A DNA stretch of 8,547 bases from positions 1 to 8,547 of the forward strand of contig JACDGB010000053.1 of the NCBI GenBank assembly GCA_013815485.1, read 5' to 3'. Positions 1-6,475 of the stretch are shown here, one piece after another. Made by a program: the position numbers and the translations under genes. Below the pieces are notes generated by a model, which searched no databases, had not been told where the DNA came from, and saw nothing but the letters and a program-made list of their open reading frames with translations. The number at the start of each line of letters is the position of its first letter. Positions within the stretch are counted from its first letter, which is position 1. This DNA comes from Rubrobacter sp. Lineage in GTDB: Bacteria; Actinomycetota; Rubrobacteria; Rubrobacterales; Rubrobacteraceae.

Positions 1-666
1 CCACTCCTCGCGCCACTGCTCCATTTGCGCGAGCTCGCGGTTCTGTCCCTCGGCGATGTCCGTGGCCAGGGTTTTTATACGCGGGTTGTCGGTTTCCTTT
101 CGGGCGACTTCGGCCATCTCTATGGCTGACTGGTGGTGCGTGGTCATGTTGTCGATAAACGCCTTGTCGAAGGGATTTTTATCGGCAAGCTCTTGTGGCT
201 CCATCATCATGCCCATGTCCTTCATATCCTGCATGCTCATGTCCATCGGGACCTCGGAGGTGCCGAACTCCTCCTGCTTGATGGATTTGAGCTGCGTGAT
301 CTCGGCCTCCTGTGCGGAGACAATGTCCTCCGAAAGCCGTCTTATCTCTTCGTGCTCGGCGTTTTTCATGGCGACCTCGGCCATCTCCACGGCACCTTCG
401 TGATGGGGGACCATGGCGTCTATGAACGCCTCGTCCGAGTACTTGCCGTTCTCCATCACCATGCCGGAGGCCATGCCGGCGCCGCCGTGGTTCATGTCCT
501 TCATGTCGCTGGACTTGCCGCCGCCGTTCATCTCTTCGTGGTCCATGCCCTGCATGCCTCCGTCCGAGCCGGAGCCGCCGGATCCTGCGGAGCTTCCGCA
601 GGAGGCCAGCGCCAGCATGGCGGCCAGGAGCAGCGCGGTCAGGGCGAGCCTGCCGTACTTCTTCAT
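1..666 (-). CDS. DUF305 lipoprotein, Met/His-rich, probable extracytoplasmic copper-binding protein (3' end cut by window edge)
   Basis: The 222 codons visible start at ATG 666-664, after an AAAGGGAA ribosome site. The protein opens with a lysine-led signal peptide and a lipobox LASC with Cys23, so it is probably lipid-anchored outside the membrane. A Gly/Ser/Met/His-rich linker (about 25-72) follows. Two DUF305 half-repeats are then seen, each with an HHxxAxxMA motif: HHEGAVEMAEVA at 88-99 and HHQSAIEMAEVA at 177-188. They are separated by a Met-rich stretch, about 141-155, with seven methionines. DUF305 proteins are ferritin-like helical proteins often found with copper-resistance genes, and their biochemical role is poorly defined. 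The visible end (MEQWREEW) resembles the usual end of the family, so few residues are probably missing. The gene is last in the cop operon, 52 bases after the preceding stop. Copper binding is inferred from the Met/His content and context. Confidence 0.93.
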   Translation of the reverse strand, partial: MKKYGRLALTALLLAAMLALASCGSSAGSGGSGSDGGMQGMDHEEMNGGGKSSDMKDMNHGGAGMASGMVMENGKYSDEAFIDAMVPHHEGAVEMAEVAMKNAEHEEIRRLSEDIVSAQEAEITQLKSIKQEEFGTSEVPMDMSMQDMKDMGMMMEPQELADKNPFDKAFIDNMTTHHQSAIEMAEVARKETDNPRIKTLATDIAEGQNRELAQMEQWREEW

Positions 667-718
667 GAGTATTCCCTTTCTCTGGAGTCGAAGCCGGTAT
701 CTTCTGTTCCAAAGATGC

Positions 719-1081
719 TCAGAGTCTGAAAACCTGCAAGGCTGGGAGCGTCGGTCCTCGCGGAGGATGGAGCCCGACCGGGGCGACGCGAAGGTTCCGG
801 CCGGCGGGATGAAGCACGGTCGTTGCATCCCGCGAGTGGATGGCGCGCAGCATTAGCCCGAGCGCCGTCCCGATAAGGATGCTGACCAGGACTGCGGCGT
901 ACTCCGCGCCTCCGGCGAGATGCCCGGCTGCGTGACCCTCACCGTGGGCAGCCGCCTGCGCGTGATGGCCGTGTGCTCCGGTAGCGGGCGCGAACGTCTG
1001 GTGCGCGGCTCCGAAGAGCCCGTGGCAGACGAAAACCATCACCACGAGGAGGGCCGCCGGGAGTCTGCCAGGTGTCGCCAC
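719..1081 (-). CDS. small two-helix membrane protein with His-rich external loop, copper-operon member of unknown function
   Basis: This is a 120-residue protein I cannot assign to a named family. A hydrophobic helix at about 7-26 is followed by a loop with seven histidines between residues 27 and 54 (H27, 37, 39, 40, 46, 50, 54). A second helix spans about 60-79, and a basic, proline-rich tail ends in LQVFRL. The layout suggests a metal-handling loop between two membrane helices. Which side the loop faces cannot be settled, though a short N-terminus with a following loop could place it outside. The start is GTG 1081-1079, only 12 bases after the copZ stop. No clear ribosome site precedes it, so it may depend on translational coupling or start slightly elsewhere. 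The gene lies between copZ and the DUF305 lipoprotein on the same strand, which points to a copper-related role. This is inference from context. Confidence 0.68.
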   Translation of the reverse strand: MATPGRLPAALLVVMVFVCHGLFGAAHQTFAPATGAHGHHAQAAAHGEGHAAGHLAGGAEYAAVLVSILIGTALGLMLRAIHSRDATTVLHPAGRNLRVAPVGLHPPRGPTLPALQVFRL

Positions 1082-1092
1082 GACGGAGATGA

Positions 1093-1314
1093 CTACGCCT
1101 TCGCCCAGGCTTTCACTGTGTAGTCGGCTGACCGTATGGCATCTCCGAGCGTTTCAGGCGTCACCCGATCTTCGTCGTAGCGGACTTCGACGACGCCGGT
1201 CTCGAAGTCCGCGTTCGAGCTTTCGATGCCGGAGAGGGCGTTCAGCGAGCCTTCCACGGCCGCCTCGCAGTGGGCGCAGCTCATGTCCGGCACGCTGAGT
1301 TTCGTCTCGGTCAT
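1093..1314 (-). CDS. copZ: copper chaperone, heavy-metal-associated (HMA) domain protein
   Basis: This 73-residue single-domain protein has the metal-binding loop MSCAHC, with Cys13 and Cys16 as the expected Cu(I) ligands, and the length of a beta-alpha-beta-beta-alpha-beta HMA fold. CopZ-type proteins carry Cu(I) in the cytoplasm and pass it to the HMA domains or entry site of CopA and to copper sensors. The ATG at 1314-1312 follows a strong GGAGGAG site with a 3-4 base gap, and the gene starts 11 bases after the csoR stop. It lies in the copA-csoR-copZ order on one strand, which supports copper rather than mercury. Nothing of a mer operon is visible. The loop sits at the N-terminal end of the domain as usual, and the protein has no extension. 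Confidence 0.94.
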   Translation of the reverse strand: MTETKLSVPDMSCAHCEAAVEGSLNALSGIESSNADFETGVVEVRYDEDRVTPETLGDAIRSADYTVKAWAKA

Positions 1315-1325
1315 ACTCTCCTCCG

Positions 1326-1634
1326 TCAGACTTTCAGGAAACGTTCCACGGCTGACATTAGCTCTTCGATCTTCTCGTCCGCCTTCTCGCCATGCTCGAT
1401 GGAGTGGCGGACGCAGTGCTGGGTGTGGTCCTTGAGGACGAGCAGCGCTACCCTCTCCGTGGCAGAGACGATGCTCCCGAGCTGGGTCAGCACGTCCACG
1501 CAGTAGGCGTCCTCCGCGAGCATCCGCTGCACACCCCGCACCTGTCCCTCAATGCGGCGCAGGCGGCGCCTCAACTTCTCCTTATCACCGGCCTCGATGT
1601 AACCGTGCGCGGTCTGCTCTATTTGCTCTTCCAC
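1326..1634 (-). CDS. csoR: CsoR-type copper-sensing transcriptional repressor
   Basis: This 102-residue, all-helical protein is of the CsoR/RcnR (DUF156) family. It has the expected Cu(I) ligand set Cys45, His70 and Cys74 in AYCVDVLTQ and HTQHC. This is the Cys-His-Cys pattern of copper-sensing CsoR rather than the His-rich set of the nickel/cobalt sensor RcnR. The basic helix LRRRLRRIEGQVRGVQRML (21-39) is the family's DNA-contact region. CsoR tetramers bind G/C-rich operators and release them when Cu(I) is bound, derepressing the copper genes. The start is GTG 1634-1632: its G is the last base of the copA stop TAG (TAGTG), and an AAGGAG site lies 8 bases upstream inside copA. Translation is therefore probably coupled to copA, and the repressor should regulate its own operon through the site at 4156-4172. 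Confidence 0.96.
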   Translation of the reverse strand: MEEQIEQTAHGYIEAGDKEKLRRRLRRIEGQVRGVQRMLAEDAYCVDVLTQLGSIVSATERVALLVLKDHTQHCVRHSIEHGEKADEKIEELMSAVERFLKV

Positions 1635-4117
1635 TACCGGATCTCCTTTCGTCGCAACCTGAGCGCGTTGCCGACCACCGTAACGGACGAGAGCGCCATC
1701 GCCGCCGCCGCGAGCACCGGGTTCAGGAAACCATACTCGCCGAGGAACGGCTGTAGAATTTCCGGCACGCCGCCGTCCGTGAAGAGTGGATAGAGGATGC
1801 CTGCCGCGACCGGGATCAGGGCGACGTTGTACGCGAAGGCCCAGAACAGGTTCTGCTTGATGTTCCGCACGGTCGCCTTTGATAGCTCGATGGCCCGCGC
1901 CACGCCACGCACGTCTCCAGAGATAAGGGTCAGGTCCGCGGCCTCCATCGCCACGTCCGTTCCAGTGCCAATGGCGATGCCAACGTCCGCCCGAGCCAGC
2001 GCAGGCGCGTCATTTATACCGTCCCCGACCATGCCGACGACCTTGCCTTCTTTTTGCAATCGCTCTATCTCCGCGGCTTTATCTTCGGGCAGCACCTCCG
2101 CGAGGACGCGGTCTATGTCCAGTTCGCTGGCGATGAATTCGGCGGCGCGGCGGTTGTCGCCCGTGATCATGGCTACCTCCAACCCCATCCGGCGCAGCAT
2201 CTCAACCGCCTCGCGGCTCTCTTTCCGGATTGTGTCCGCCACCGCGACGAGCCCCGCCGTCTCCCCGTCAACCGCGACGAGCATCGGCGTCTTGCCGACC
2301 CGCGCGAGATCCTCTATCCGCGATGAGAGACCGTCCTCGTCCACGCCGGACTCCGCGAGGAAGCGGCCCGTGCCGACCATGACCTGGCGGCCTTCGACTT
2401 GCGCCTGGATACCGTGCCCGCTCACCGCGCGAAAGCTCTCCGCTTCGGGGAGATCCAGGCCCCGGTCCTTCGCGCCCCGGATGATGGCCTCACCTAAAGG
2501 ATGCTCCGAGCCGCGCTCCGCGGAGGCTACGAGACGCAGAAGCGCGTCTTTGGAAAGGCCGTTCGTGGCGACTACGTCGGTCAATTCTGGCTCGCCGTTT
2601 GTCAGCGTGCCGGTTTTGTCGAGGACGATGGTGGTGAGTTCGTGGGCGGATTCGAGGGCTTCGCCGCCTTTTATGAGGATGCCCGATTCGGCCCCCTTGC
2701 CGGTGCCGACCATGATCGAGGTCGGCGTCGCAAGCCCCATCGCGCACGGACAGGCGATAATGAGCACCGCCACGAAGTTGAGGAGCGCGAGCGTGAACGC
2801 CGGCTCCGGCCCGAAGAGAAACCAGACAAGGAAGGTGACGAGCGCGACCGCCATCACCACCGGCACGAAGACGCCGCTGATTTTATCTGCCAGCCGTTGT
2901 ATCGGGGCTTTAGATCCCTGCGCCTCCTCGACCATCTCCATGATCCGGAAGAGGACCGTATCCTTGCCAACCTTCGTCGCCTCGAACCTGAACGAGCCCG
3001 TAGTATTTATGGTTGCCCCGATGACTTCATCGCCCGCCTTTTTATCCACCGGGATTGGTTCGCCGGAGATCATGGCCTCGTCCACCGCCGACTCCCCCGC
3101 GAGGACCACGCCGTCAACCGGCACCTTCTCGCCAGGCCGCACCACGACCACGTCCCCAACCTCGACATCCTCGACCGGGACATCCACCTCTTCGTCATTT
3201 TTCAGCAGACGGGCAGTCCTGGCTCCGAGCCCCGCGAGCCGTTTTATGGCGTCGCCCATGCGGTTCCGGGCACGCTTCTCCAGAAACCGGCCGAGCAGGA
3301 TGAGGGTGATGATGAGTGCGGACGTATCGAAATACACGCCGCCCCGCCCGTCAAAGAGACCCGGCGCAAGCGTCGCCGCCGCGCTGTAGAGATAGGCTGC
3401 GCTCGTCCCGACGACGACCAGGGTGTTCATGTCGGCGCTGCCATGCTTCAGCGCGCTCCACGCGCCCCGGTAAAAGCGTCGCCCGGCCCAGAACTGCACG
3501 GGCGTCGCAAGGACGAGAAGCCCGAGGTTCAGCCACGCAACAGGTGCCGGGACCATGAAGCCGAGCATGTGCGGCAAGCTCCCGGCGAAGACGAGCGCGG
3601 TGAGAACGGCGGCTACCATGAGATCTCGCTTCAACACCCGGTACTCTCGCTCACGCGGGTTCCGGGAAGATTCTTCATTCTCCGCGCCGACCGTAGCCAC
3701 GCCGTAGCCCGCGTCCTCCACGGCTCTCTCGAAGTCGCCTATCTCAGCGACACCTTCTACGTACTCGATGGTGGCCTTCTCCGTGGCGAGGTTGACGTTC
3801 ACTTCCAGCGCGCCCGGAACGTCGCCGAGCGCGCGCTCCACCCGGCCCACGCAGTTCGCGCACGACATCCCCGTAACCTCGAAGCCAGTCTTGCGCGACG
3901 CGACGCCATACCCGGAATCCTCGACGATACCGGCAAGTTCTCCCATCCTCACGCAAGCCGGGTCGTACTCGACCACAGCCTTCTCCGCCGCGAAGTTCAC
4001 GTTCACTGCCGAAACTCCATCCGTGCCAGAGAGTGCCTTCTCCACCCGCCGCGCGCACGCCGCGCAACTCATGCCGGTGATCGGGATACTAATGCGCTTC
4101 ACCTCGGAACCTATCAA
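1634..4117 (-). CDS. copA: Cu(I)-exporting P1B-type ATPase
   Basis: From the start chosen here the pump is 827 residues, normal for a CopA with two N-terminal metal domains. The two HMA domains have MSCAAC (Cys18/21) and MSCANC (Cys86/89). Eight membrane helices are visible, two pairs before the actuator domain. The actuator motif is SGEP (351-354). The CPC metal site is 456-458 in helix 6, the phosphorylated Asp is in DKTGT (500-504), SEHP ends at 540, and GDGINDAP is 698-705. Helix 7 has Tyr-Asn (763-764) and helix 8 has M..SS (Met807, Ser810-811). CPC plus YN plus MxxSS is the P1B-1 Cu(I) signature, so this should move Cu(I) out of the cytoplasm using ATP. The frame is open to TTG 4132, but the strong GGAGGTG ribosome site lies inside that extension, six bases before TTG 4117-4115. 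I therefore prefer 4117. Confidence 0.97.
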   Translation of the reverse strand: MIGSEVKRISIPITGMSCAACARRVEKALSGTDGVSAVNVNFAAEKAVVEYDPACVRMGELAGIVEDSGYGVASRKTGFEVTGMSCANCVGRVERALGDVPGALEVNVNLATEKATIEYVEGVAEIGDFERAVEDAGYGVATVGAENEESSRNPREREYRVLKRDLMVAAVLTALVFAGSLPHMLGFMVPAPVAWLNLGLLVLATPVQFWAGRRFYRGAWSALKHGSADMNTLVVVGTSAAYLYSAAATLAPGLFDGRGGVYFDTSALIITLILLGRFLEKRARNRMGDAIKRLAGLGARTARLLKNDEEVDVPVEDVEVGDVVVVRPGEKVPVDGVVLAGESAVDEAMISGEPIPVDKKAGDEVIGATINTTGSFRFEATKVGKDTVLFRIMEMVEEAQGSKAPIQRLADKISGVFVPVVMAVALVTFLVWFLFGPEPAFTLALLNFVAVLIIACPCAMGLATPTSIMVGTGKGAESGILIKGGEALESAHELTTIVLDKTGTLTNGEPELTDVVATNGLSKDALLRLVASAERGSEHPLGEAIIRGAKDRGLDLPEAESFRAVSGHGIQAQVEGRQVMVGTGRFLAESGVDEDGLSSRIEDLARVGKTPMLVAVDGETAGLVAVADTIRKESREAVEMLRRMGLEVAMITGDNRRAAEFIASELDIDRVLAEVLPEDKAAEIERLQKEGKVVGMVGDGINDAPALARADVGIAIGTGTDVAMEAADLTLISGDVRGVARAIELSKATVRNIKQNLFWAFAYNVALIPVAAGILYPLFTDGGVPEILQPFLGEYGFLNPVLAAAAMALSSVTVVGNALRLRRKEIR

Positions 4118-4120
4118 AAC

Positions 4121-4131
4121 GTCCACCTCCA
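4121..4131 (-). promoter_or_regulatory. copA ribosome binding site that decides the start
   Basis: Read on the minus strand, TTGGAGGTGGACGTTTTG contains a near-perfect Shine-Dalgarno sequence, GGAGGTG. It is followed by six bases and then TTG at 4117-4115. The upstream TTG at 4132 overlaps this site and has none of its own, so the longer 832-residue reading is unlikely. Confidence 0.7.
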
Positions 4132-4152
4132 ATAGACCGCGAACGTCAGTGT

Positions 4153-4172
4153 ATCATACCCCCCTACCCTAT
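4153..4172 (-). promoter_or_regulatory. copA promoter -10 overlapped by a CsoR-like operator
   Basis: On the minus strand, positions 4172-4156 read ATAGGGTAGGGGGGTAT. This is a 17-base G-rich element with outer ATA/TAT arms and one canonical half, GGGGGTAT, as in known CsoR operators such as that of Bacillus copZA (compared from memory). The other arm has GGG where CCC is usual, so the palindrome is imperfect. A good -10 hexamer, TATGAT (4158-4153), shares its first three bases with the operator. Bound CsoR should therefore block RNA polymerase. The predicted start of transcription is near 4146, giving a leader of about 30 bases with the ribosome site. The -35 is weak: CTGTCT at 4181-4176 at 17-base spacing. 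The csoR gene in the downstream operon supports autoregulation. Confidence 0.6.
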
Positions 4173-4349
4173 ATGAGACAGGTCAGCTTATCGGAAAGGG
4201 CGGGATCCCATCCGGGCAAAGAGATGGCAGGCTCTTCCGTCAATATCAGACGCGACGGGGATCGCCTGGATAAGGTCTCCGCTCCGGGACAAACACCACG
4301 GTCAACAGGCAACGCCACGTCCAGCGCGAAATGCTGACAAGCTGAAATG
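4173..4349. other. intergenic region with no supported gene
   Basis: These 177 bases lie between the small leftward gene ending at 4350 and the copA operator. A 73-codon minus-strand frame crosses the region (4390-4169), but it overlaps the better-supported gene, has no recognisable domain, and ends at the copA promoter. An 8-base direct repeat, GAAATGCT, occurs at 4328-4335 and 4344-4351. I see no convincing hairpin with a T-run, so no terminator is called. Confidence 0.5.
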
Positions 4350-4601
4350 CTATCTACCGCGTTCGTCTTTGAGGATCTCGAACACGTCATTTATGAGGGC
4401 TTCGCGTTTGTCGGGTGGGAGGTCGCGGGGATGGATGGTCTGCTTGTCGGACTGGAGGTTTCGCAAGGCAGCTTCTTCGGACAGGTATTGGTCTATAAGG
4501 CGGACGATGGCATCGACTTTCTCGCGGGGTAAGCCGTCGCCGCCGCGGGTCAGTCTACTCCACATATACGGTACGCGCTCCTTTTCCGGGTGCGATGTCA
4601 C
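4350..4601 (-). CDS. small hypothetical protein
   Basis: I do not recognise this 83-residue soluble, charged protein. It has no membrane segment, no cysteines and no motif I know. The middle (about 26-52) looks helical, LPREKVDAIVRLIDQYLSEE and onward, and is followed by PPDKREALINDVFEILKDER, a second likely helix. It follows the metallophosphoesterase by 26 bases on the same strand, which supports a real gene. The start is unsure. GTG 4601-4599 has no ribosome site, and a perfect TATAAT lies just 4 bases before it. ATG 4565-4563 has an AAGGAG 12 bases upstream and would give 71 residues starting MWSRLTRGG. The function is unknown. Confidence 0.6.
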   Translation of the reverse strand: MTSHPEKERVPYMWSRLTRGGDGLPREKVDAIVRLIDQYLSEEAALRNLQSDKQTIHPRDLPPDKREALINDVFEILKDERGR

Positions 4602-4605
4602 GCGG

Positions 4606-4611
4606 ATTATA
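4606..4611 (-). promoter_or_regulatory. possible -10 element for the small hypothetical gene
   Basis: The minus strand reads TATAAT, an exact consensus hexamer that is notable in GC-rich DNA. It lies in the short gap after the metallophosphoesterase stop. No good -35 is seen at 17 bases (GGCCTA). If used, transcription would start at about 4600 and favour ATG 4565 as the start codon. It could also be chance. Confidence 0.35.
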
Positions 4612-4627
4612 CCCGGCGAGGTGGACG

Positions 4628-5491
4628 CTAGGCCTCGGTCGCTACCTTCCTGCGGAAAGAACGCTCGGCGGCGGGGAAGAAGCCATCGGGGTCTCGCCAG
4701 ACGTGGGTGGTTATGCGGAGGTTGTGCTCGTCCACGTCCACCAGGTTGAAGCTGGAGGCGCGTCCATCGCGCAGGCGGTTCGAGATGGTGCCGGCGGTCG
4801 AGACCACGAGCCCCGGCGCCCTCTCCTCCACGGAATGGACCGCCTCCTGATGGTCGTGGCCGCAGAGGACCAGCTCCGCGCCCAGGCTAGAGAAAGCCCG
4901 GAGAGCCTTCCCCGTGTTGGCAAGGCCGTGGCGGCCAGAGGACGCGCCTCGGACGGGGTTGTGGTGGATCATGACGATGCGAGCGGCATCCGGCGCGGCG
5001 TTCGAGAACGCTTCCTTTACCCGCTCGATGTCGCGGCGGCGGACGTGGCCGATCACCCCGAGATCCTTGAGGCGCGTCGTGAGCGAGCCTCGGGTTATGC
5101 CGTGGGCCGTGTTCAGCCCCGCTATCACCGCGCCTGGCACCTCCAGTGAAGGGGTCAAGTCATCCGAGATGTGCCGGGTGTACCGGGAATACTTGAAGTC
5201 GTGGGCCTTGCGGCGCAACAGGCCCGCGAAGTCCAGGTTGCGCGCCACAGCGCCGAGCCAGCGGATGTCGTGGTTGCCGGGGACGACGATGCAGGGCGAG
5301 ATAGTCTTGATCTCATCCAGATACACTCTGGCCCTGGCGAACTCGGCGTTCGTGCATCGTTGGGTCAGGTCGCCAGAGACCGCCACCACGTCGGGGCGTA
5401 TCTCCCCGACAAACATCTTCAGGGACTCAAGACGTTCGGTGACCGCGGGGCGTCCGAAATGGAGATCCGAGATGTGCAAAACCGTAGTCAC
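4628..5491 (-). CDS. class III metallophosphoesterase (calcineurin-like, CpdA-type fold)
   Basis: This 287-residue protein has the full metallophosphoesterase signature in order: D9-x-H11 (SDLHFG), GDLTQ with Asp41, GNHD at 72-75, the HH pair 176-177 and GHDH at 211-214. These bind two metal ions that hydrolyse phosphomono- or diesters. It resembles the 3',5'-cyclic-nucleotide phosphodiesterase (CpdA/Rv0805-like) group in size and motif spacing, but the substrate cannot be read from sequence. No signal peptide is visible, so it is probably cytoplasmic. The frame is open back to 5644, but that extra 51 residues overlaps the hydrolase gene and is basic and Ser-rich, so it is not real. The true start is GTG 5491-5489, giving MTTVLHISDLHFG. 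No ribosome site precedes it. A TAGAAT eight bases before the GTG raises the chance of a leaderless message. Confidence 0.93.
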   Translation of the reverse strand: MTTVLHISDLHFGRPAVTERLESLKMFVGEIRPDVVAVSGDLTQRCTNAEFARARVYLDEIKTISPCIVVPGNHDIRWLGAVARNLDFAGLLRRKAHDFKYSRYTRHISDDLTPSLEVPGAVIAGLNTAHGITRGSLTTRLKDLGVIGHVRRRDIERVKEAFSNAAPDAARIVMIHHNPVRGASSGRHGLANTGKALRAFSSLGAELVLCGHDHQEAVHSVEERAPGLVVSTAGTISNRLRDGRASSFNLVDVDEHNLRITTHVWRDPDGFFPAAERSFRRKVATEA

Positions 5492-5543
5492 GAAGACAGA
5501 TTCTACATGAACGCCGGAGATCGGGAAACTGGCTTGATCTCCA

Positions 5544-6341
5544 CTATAAATCCGCCAGGAACTCCTCCAGCGCGGCGTTGAATCCCTCCGGGTCTTCCAG
5601 GTTGGAGAGGTGGCCGACTCCCGCGAGGATGACGTGGCGGGCATCGGGTATCTTTTCAGCCATCTCGCCCATGACCTCGGGGTTGGATACTGCGTCCTCC
5701 TCGCCGCCGATGACCAAAGTGGGAACTTTGATCTCTTTCAGGAGTGAGGTCGAGTCCGGGCGGTCACGCATGGCGCCCAGAGCGGCGACGACGCCATCGG
5801 GGGATGACTCCAGGATCATGGCCTTCACCTGCTCTACGACCGCCGGATCGTTCTTGCGCGTCTCTTCGGCGAGGAGGCGGGGCATCATCAGTTCGATCAA
5901 GACCTCCACGCCTTCCCGAGAGACATGATGGGCCATCTTTCTGCGACCCTCGCGCATCTCATCTGAGTCCGGGTCGGGGCGGGTGTTGGCTAGCACGAGC
6001 CCGGATACTCTCTCAGGGAAGAGCCGGAGACACGCGAAAGCGGCGTAGCCTCCCATCGAAAGGCCGCCAAGCACCACGCTTTCGAGGCCCAGCCGGTCGA
6101 GGAGACCGAGGATCCCCTCTGCATAGTAGCGAACGTCGGGTTGGGCGGGCGTGTGGGGCGAACGACCGAAGCCAGGATAGTCCGGCGTCACGACCCGCCT
6201 CTCTCCGGCCAGAGCCTCCACCTGCGGCTCCCACATGCGGCTATTCAGCGGGAAGGCGTGCAGAAATACCACGGGGTCCCTCGTGCCCTCCCCACGATCC
6301 CGGTACGCCATCGGCCCGTTCGAGGTTCTGTAGTCTGTCAT
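5544..6341 (-). CDS. alpha/beta-fold hydrolase
   Basis: This 265-residue single-domain serine hydrolase has the nucleophile elbow GLSMGG with Ser95, an acid at about Asp216 (GGEEDAVS) and the catalytic His244 (GVGHLSNLE). The HAF stretch at 28-30 is the usual oxyanion-hole region, and DYPGFGRS (54-61) is typical of the family. The cap region (about 121-200) is short and helical. Members include esterases, haloperoxidase-like proteins and 3-oxoadipate enol-lactonase (PcaD) relatives. I cannot choose among them, and no pathway genes for aromatic degradation lie nearby. ATG 6341-6339 follows a GAGGAG site at close spacing. There is no signal peptide. It is the first gene of a leftward group with the metallophosphoesterase 52 bases downstream. 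Confidence 0.95.
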   Translation of the reverse strand: MTDYRTSNGPMAYRDRGEGTRDPVVFLHAFPLNSRMWEPQVEALAGERRVVTPDYPGFGRSPHTPAQPDVRYYAEGILGLLDRLGLESVVLGGLSMGGYAAFACLRLFPERVSGLVLANTRPDPDSDEMREGRRKMAHHVSREGVEVLIELMMPRLLAEETRKNDPAVVEQVKAMILESSPDGVVAALGAMRDRPDSTSLLKEIKVPTLVIGGEEDAVSNPEVMGEMAEKIPDARHVILAGVGHLSNLEDPEGFNAALEEFLADL

Positions 6342-6475
6342 CTCGCTCCTCTTCTTCCGAGATCTTCCCCCGCCCCCTCACATGCTCAACCGAACACGGT
6401 AGCATTTAATTGGACACGGGGCCGCCGCTGCCTAACAGAGACGGAGGGATGTGCTACGGTGAGTCGAGGTTTTTT
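6342..6475. promoter_or_regulatory. divergent intergenic region, hydrolase / map
   Basis: These 134 bases separate the leftward hydrolase and the rightward map gene and should hold promoters for both. For map, candidates are TTGGAC (6410-6415), 17 bases, TAACAG (6433-6438), or the extended -10 TGCTACGGT (6452-6460) with CTAACA (6432-6437) as -35. For the hydrolase, the mirror-image TGCTACCGT (read leftward from 6404) could be an extended -10, with no good -35. The two GCTAC(C/G)GTG elements form an inverted pair, 6395-6403 and 6453-6461, with one mismatch in nine. They may be paired -10 boxes or a regulator site. No choice can be made from sequence alone. Confidence 0.4.

Noticed and set aside
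133..729. 198-codon plus-strand frame opposite the DUF305 gene
   Set aside because: It is His/Val/Leu-rich because it is the complement of Met/Asp/His codons of the real gene. It has no recognisable domain or start context.
1093..1634. Mercury-resistance reading of the chaperone and regulator
   Set aside because: The regulator is CsoR with Cys-His-Cys copper ligands rather than MerR. The pump has the Cu(I) signature CPC/YN/MxxSS, and no merA or merT is present.
1797..3389. 530-codon plus-strand open frame opposite copA
   Set aside because: It is fully antisense to an intact, motif-complete copA. Its product is Ser/Thr/Arg-rich low-complexity sequence typical of high-GC shadow frames.
2501..4135. 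544-codon plus-strand open frame opposite copA
   Set aside because: The product is Arg/Asp/His-rich with no domain, and its length follows from the GC bias of copA on the other strand.
4328..4351. Direct repeat GAAATGCT, two copies 16 bases apart
   Set aside because: It is short and has only two copies, one inside the end of a gene. There is no array or target-site pattern.
4169..4390. 73-codon minus-strand frame across the copA upstream region
   Set aside because: It overlaps the better-supported small gene and runs into the copA promoter. No domain is seen.
5492..5644. 51-residue N-terminal extension of the metallophosphoesterase
   Set aside because: It overlaps the 3' end of the hydrolase gene and has a shadow-like Ser/Arg composition. 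The family's normal N-terminus begins at GTG 5491.
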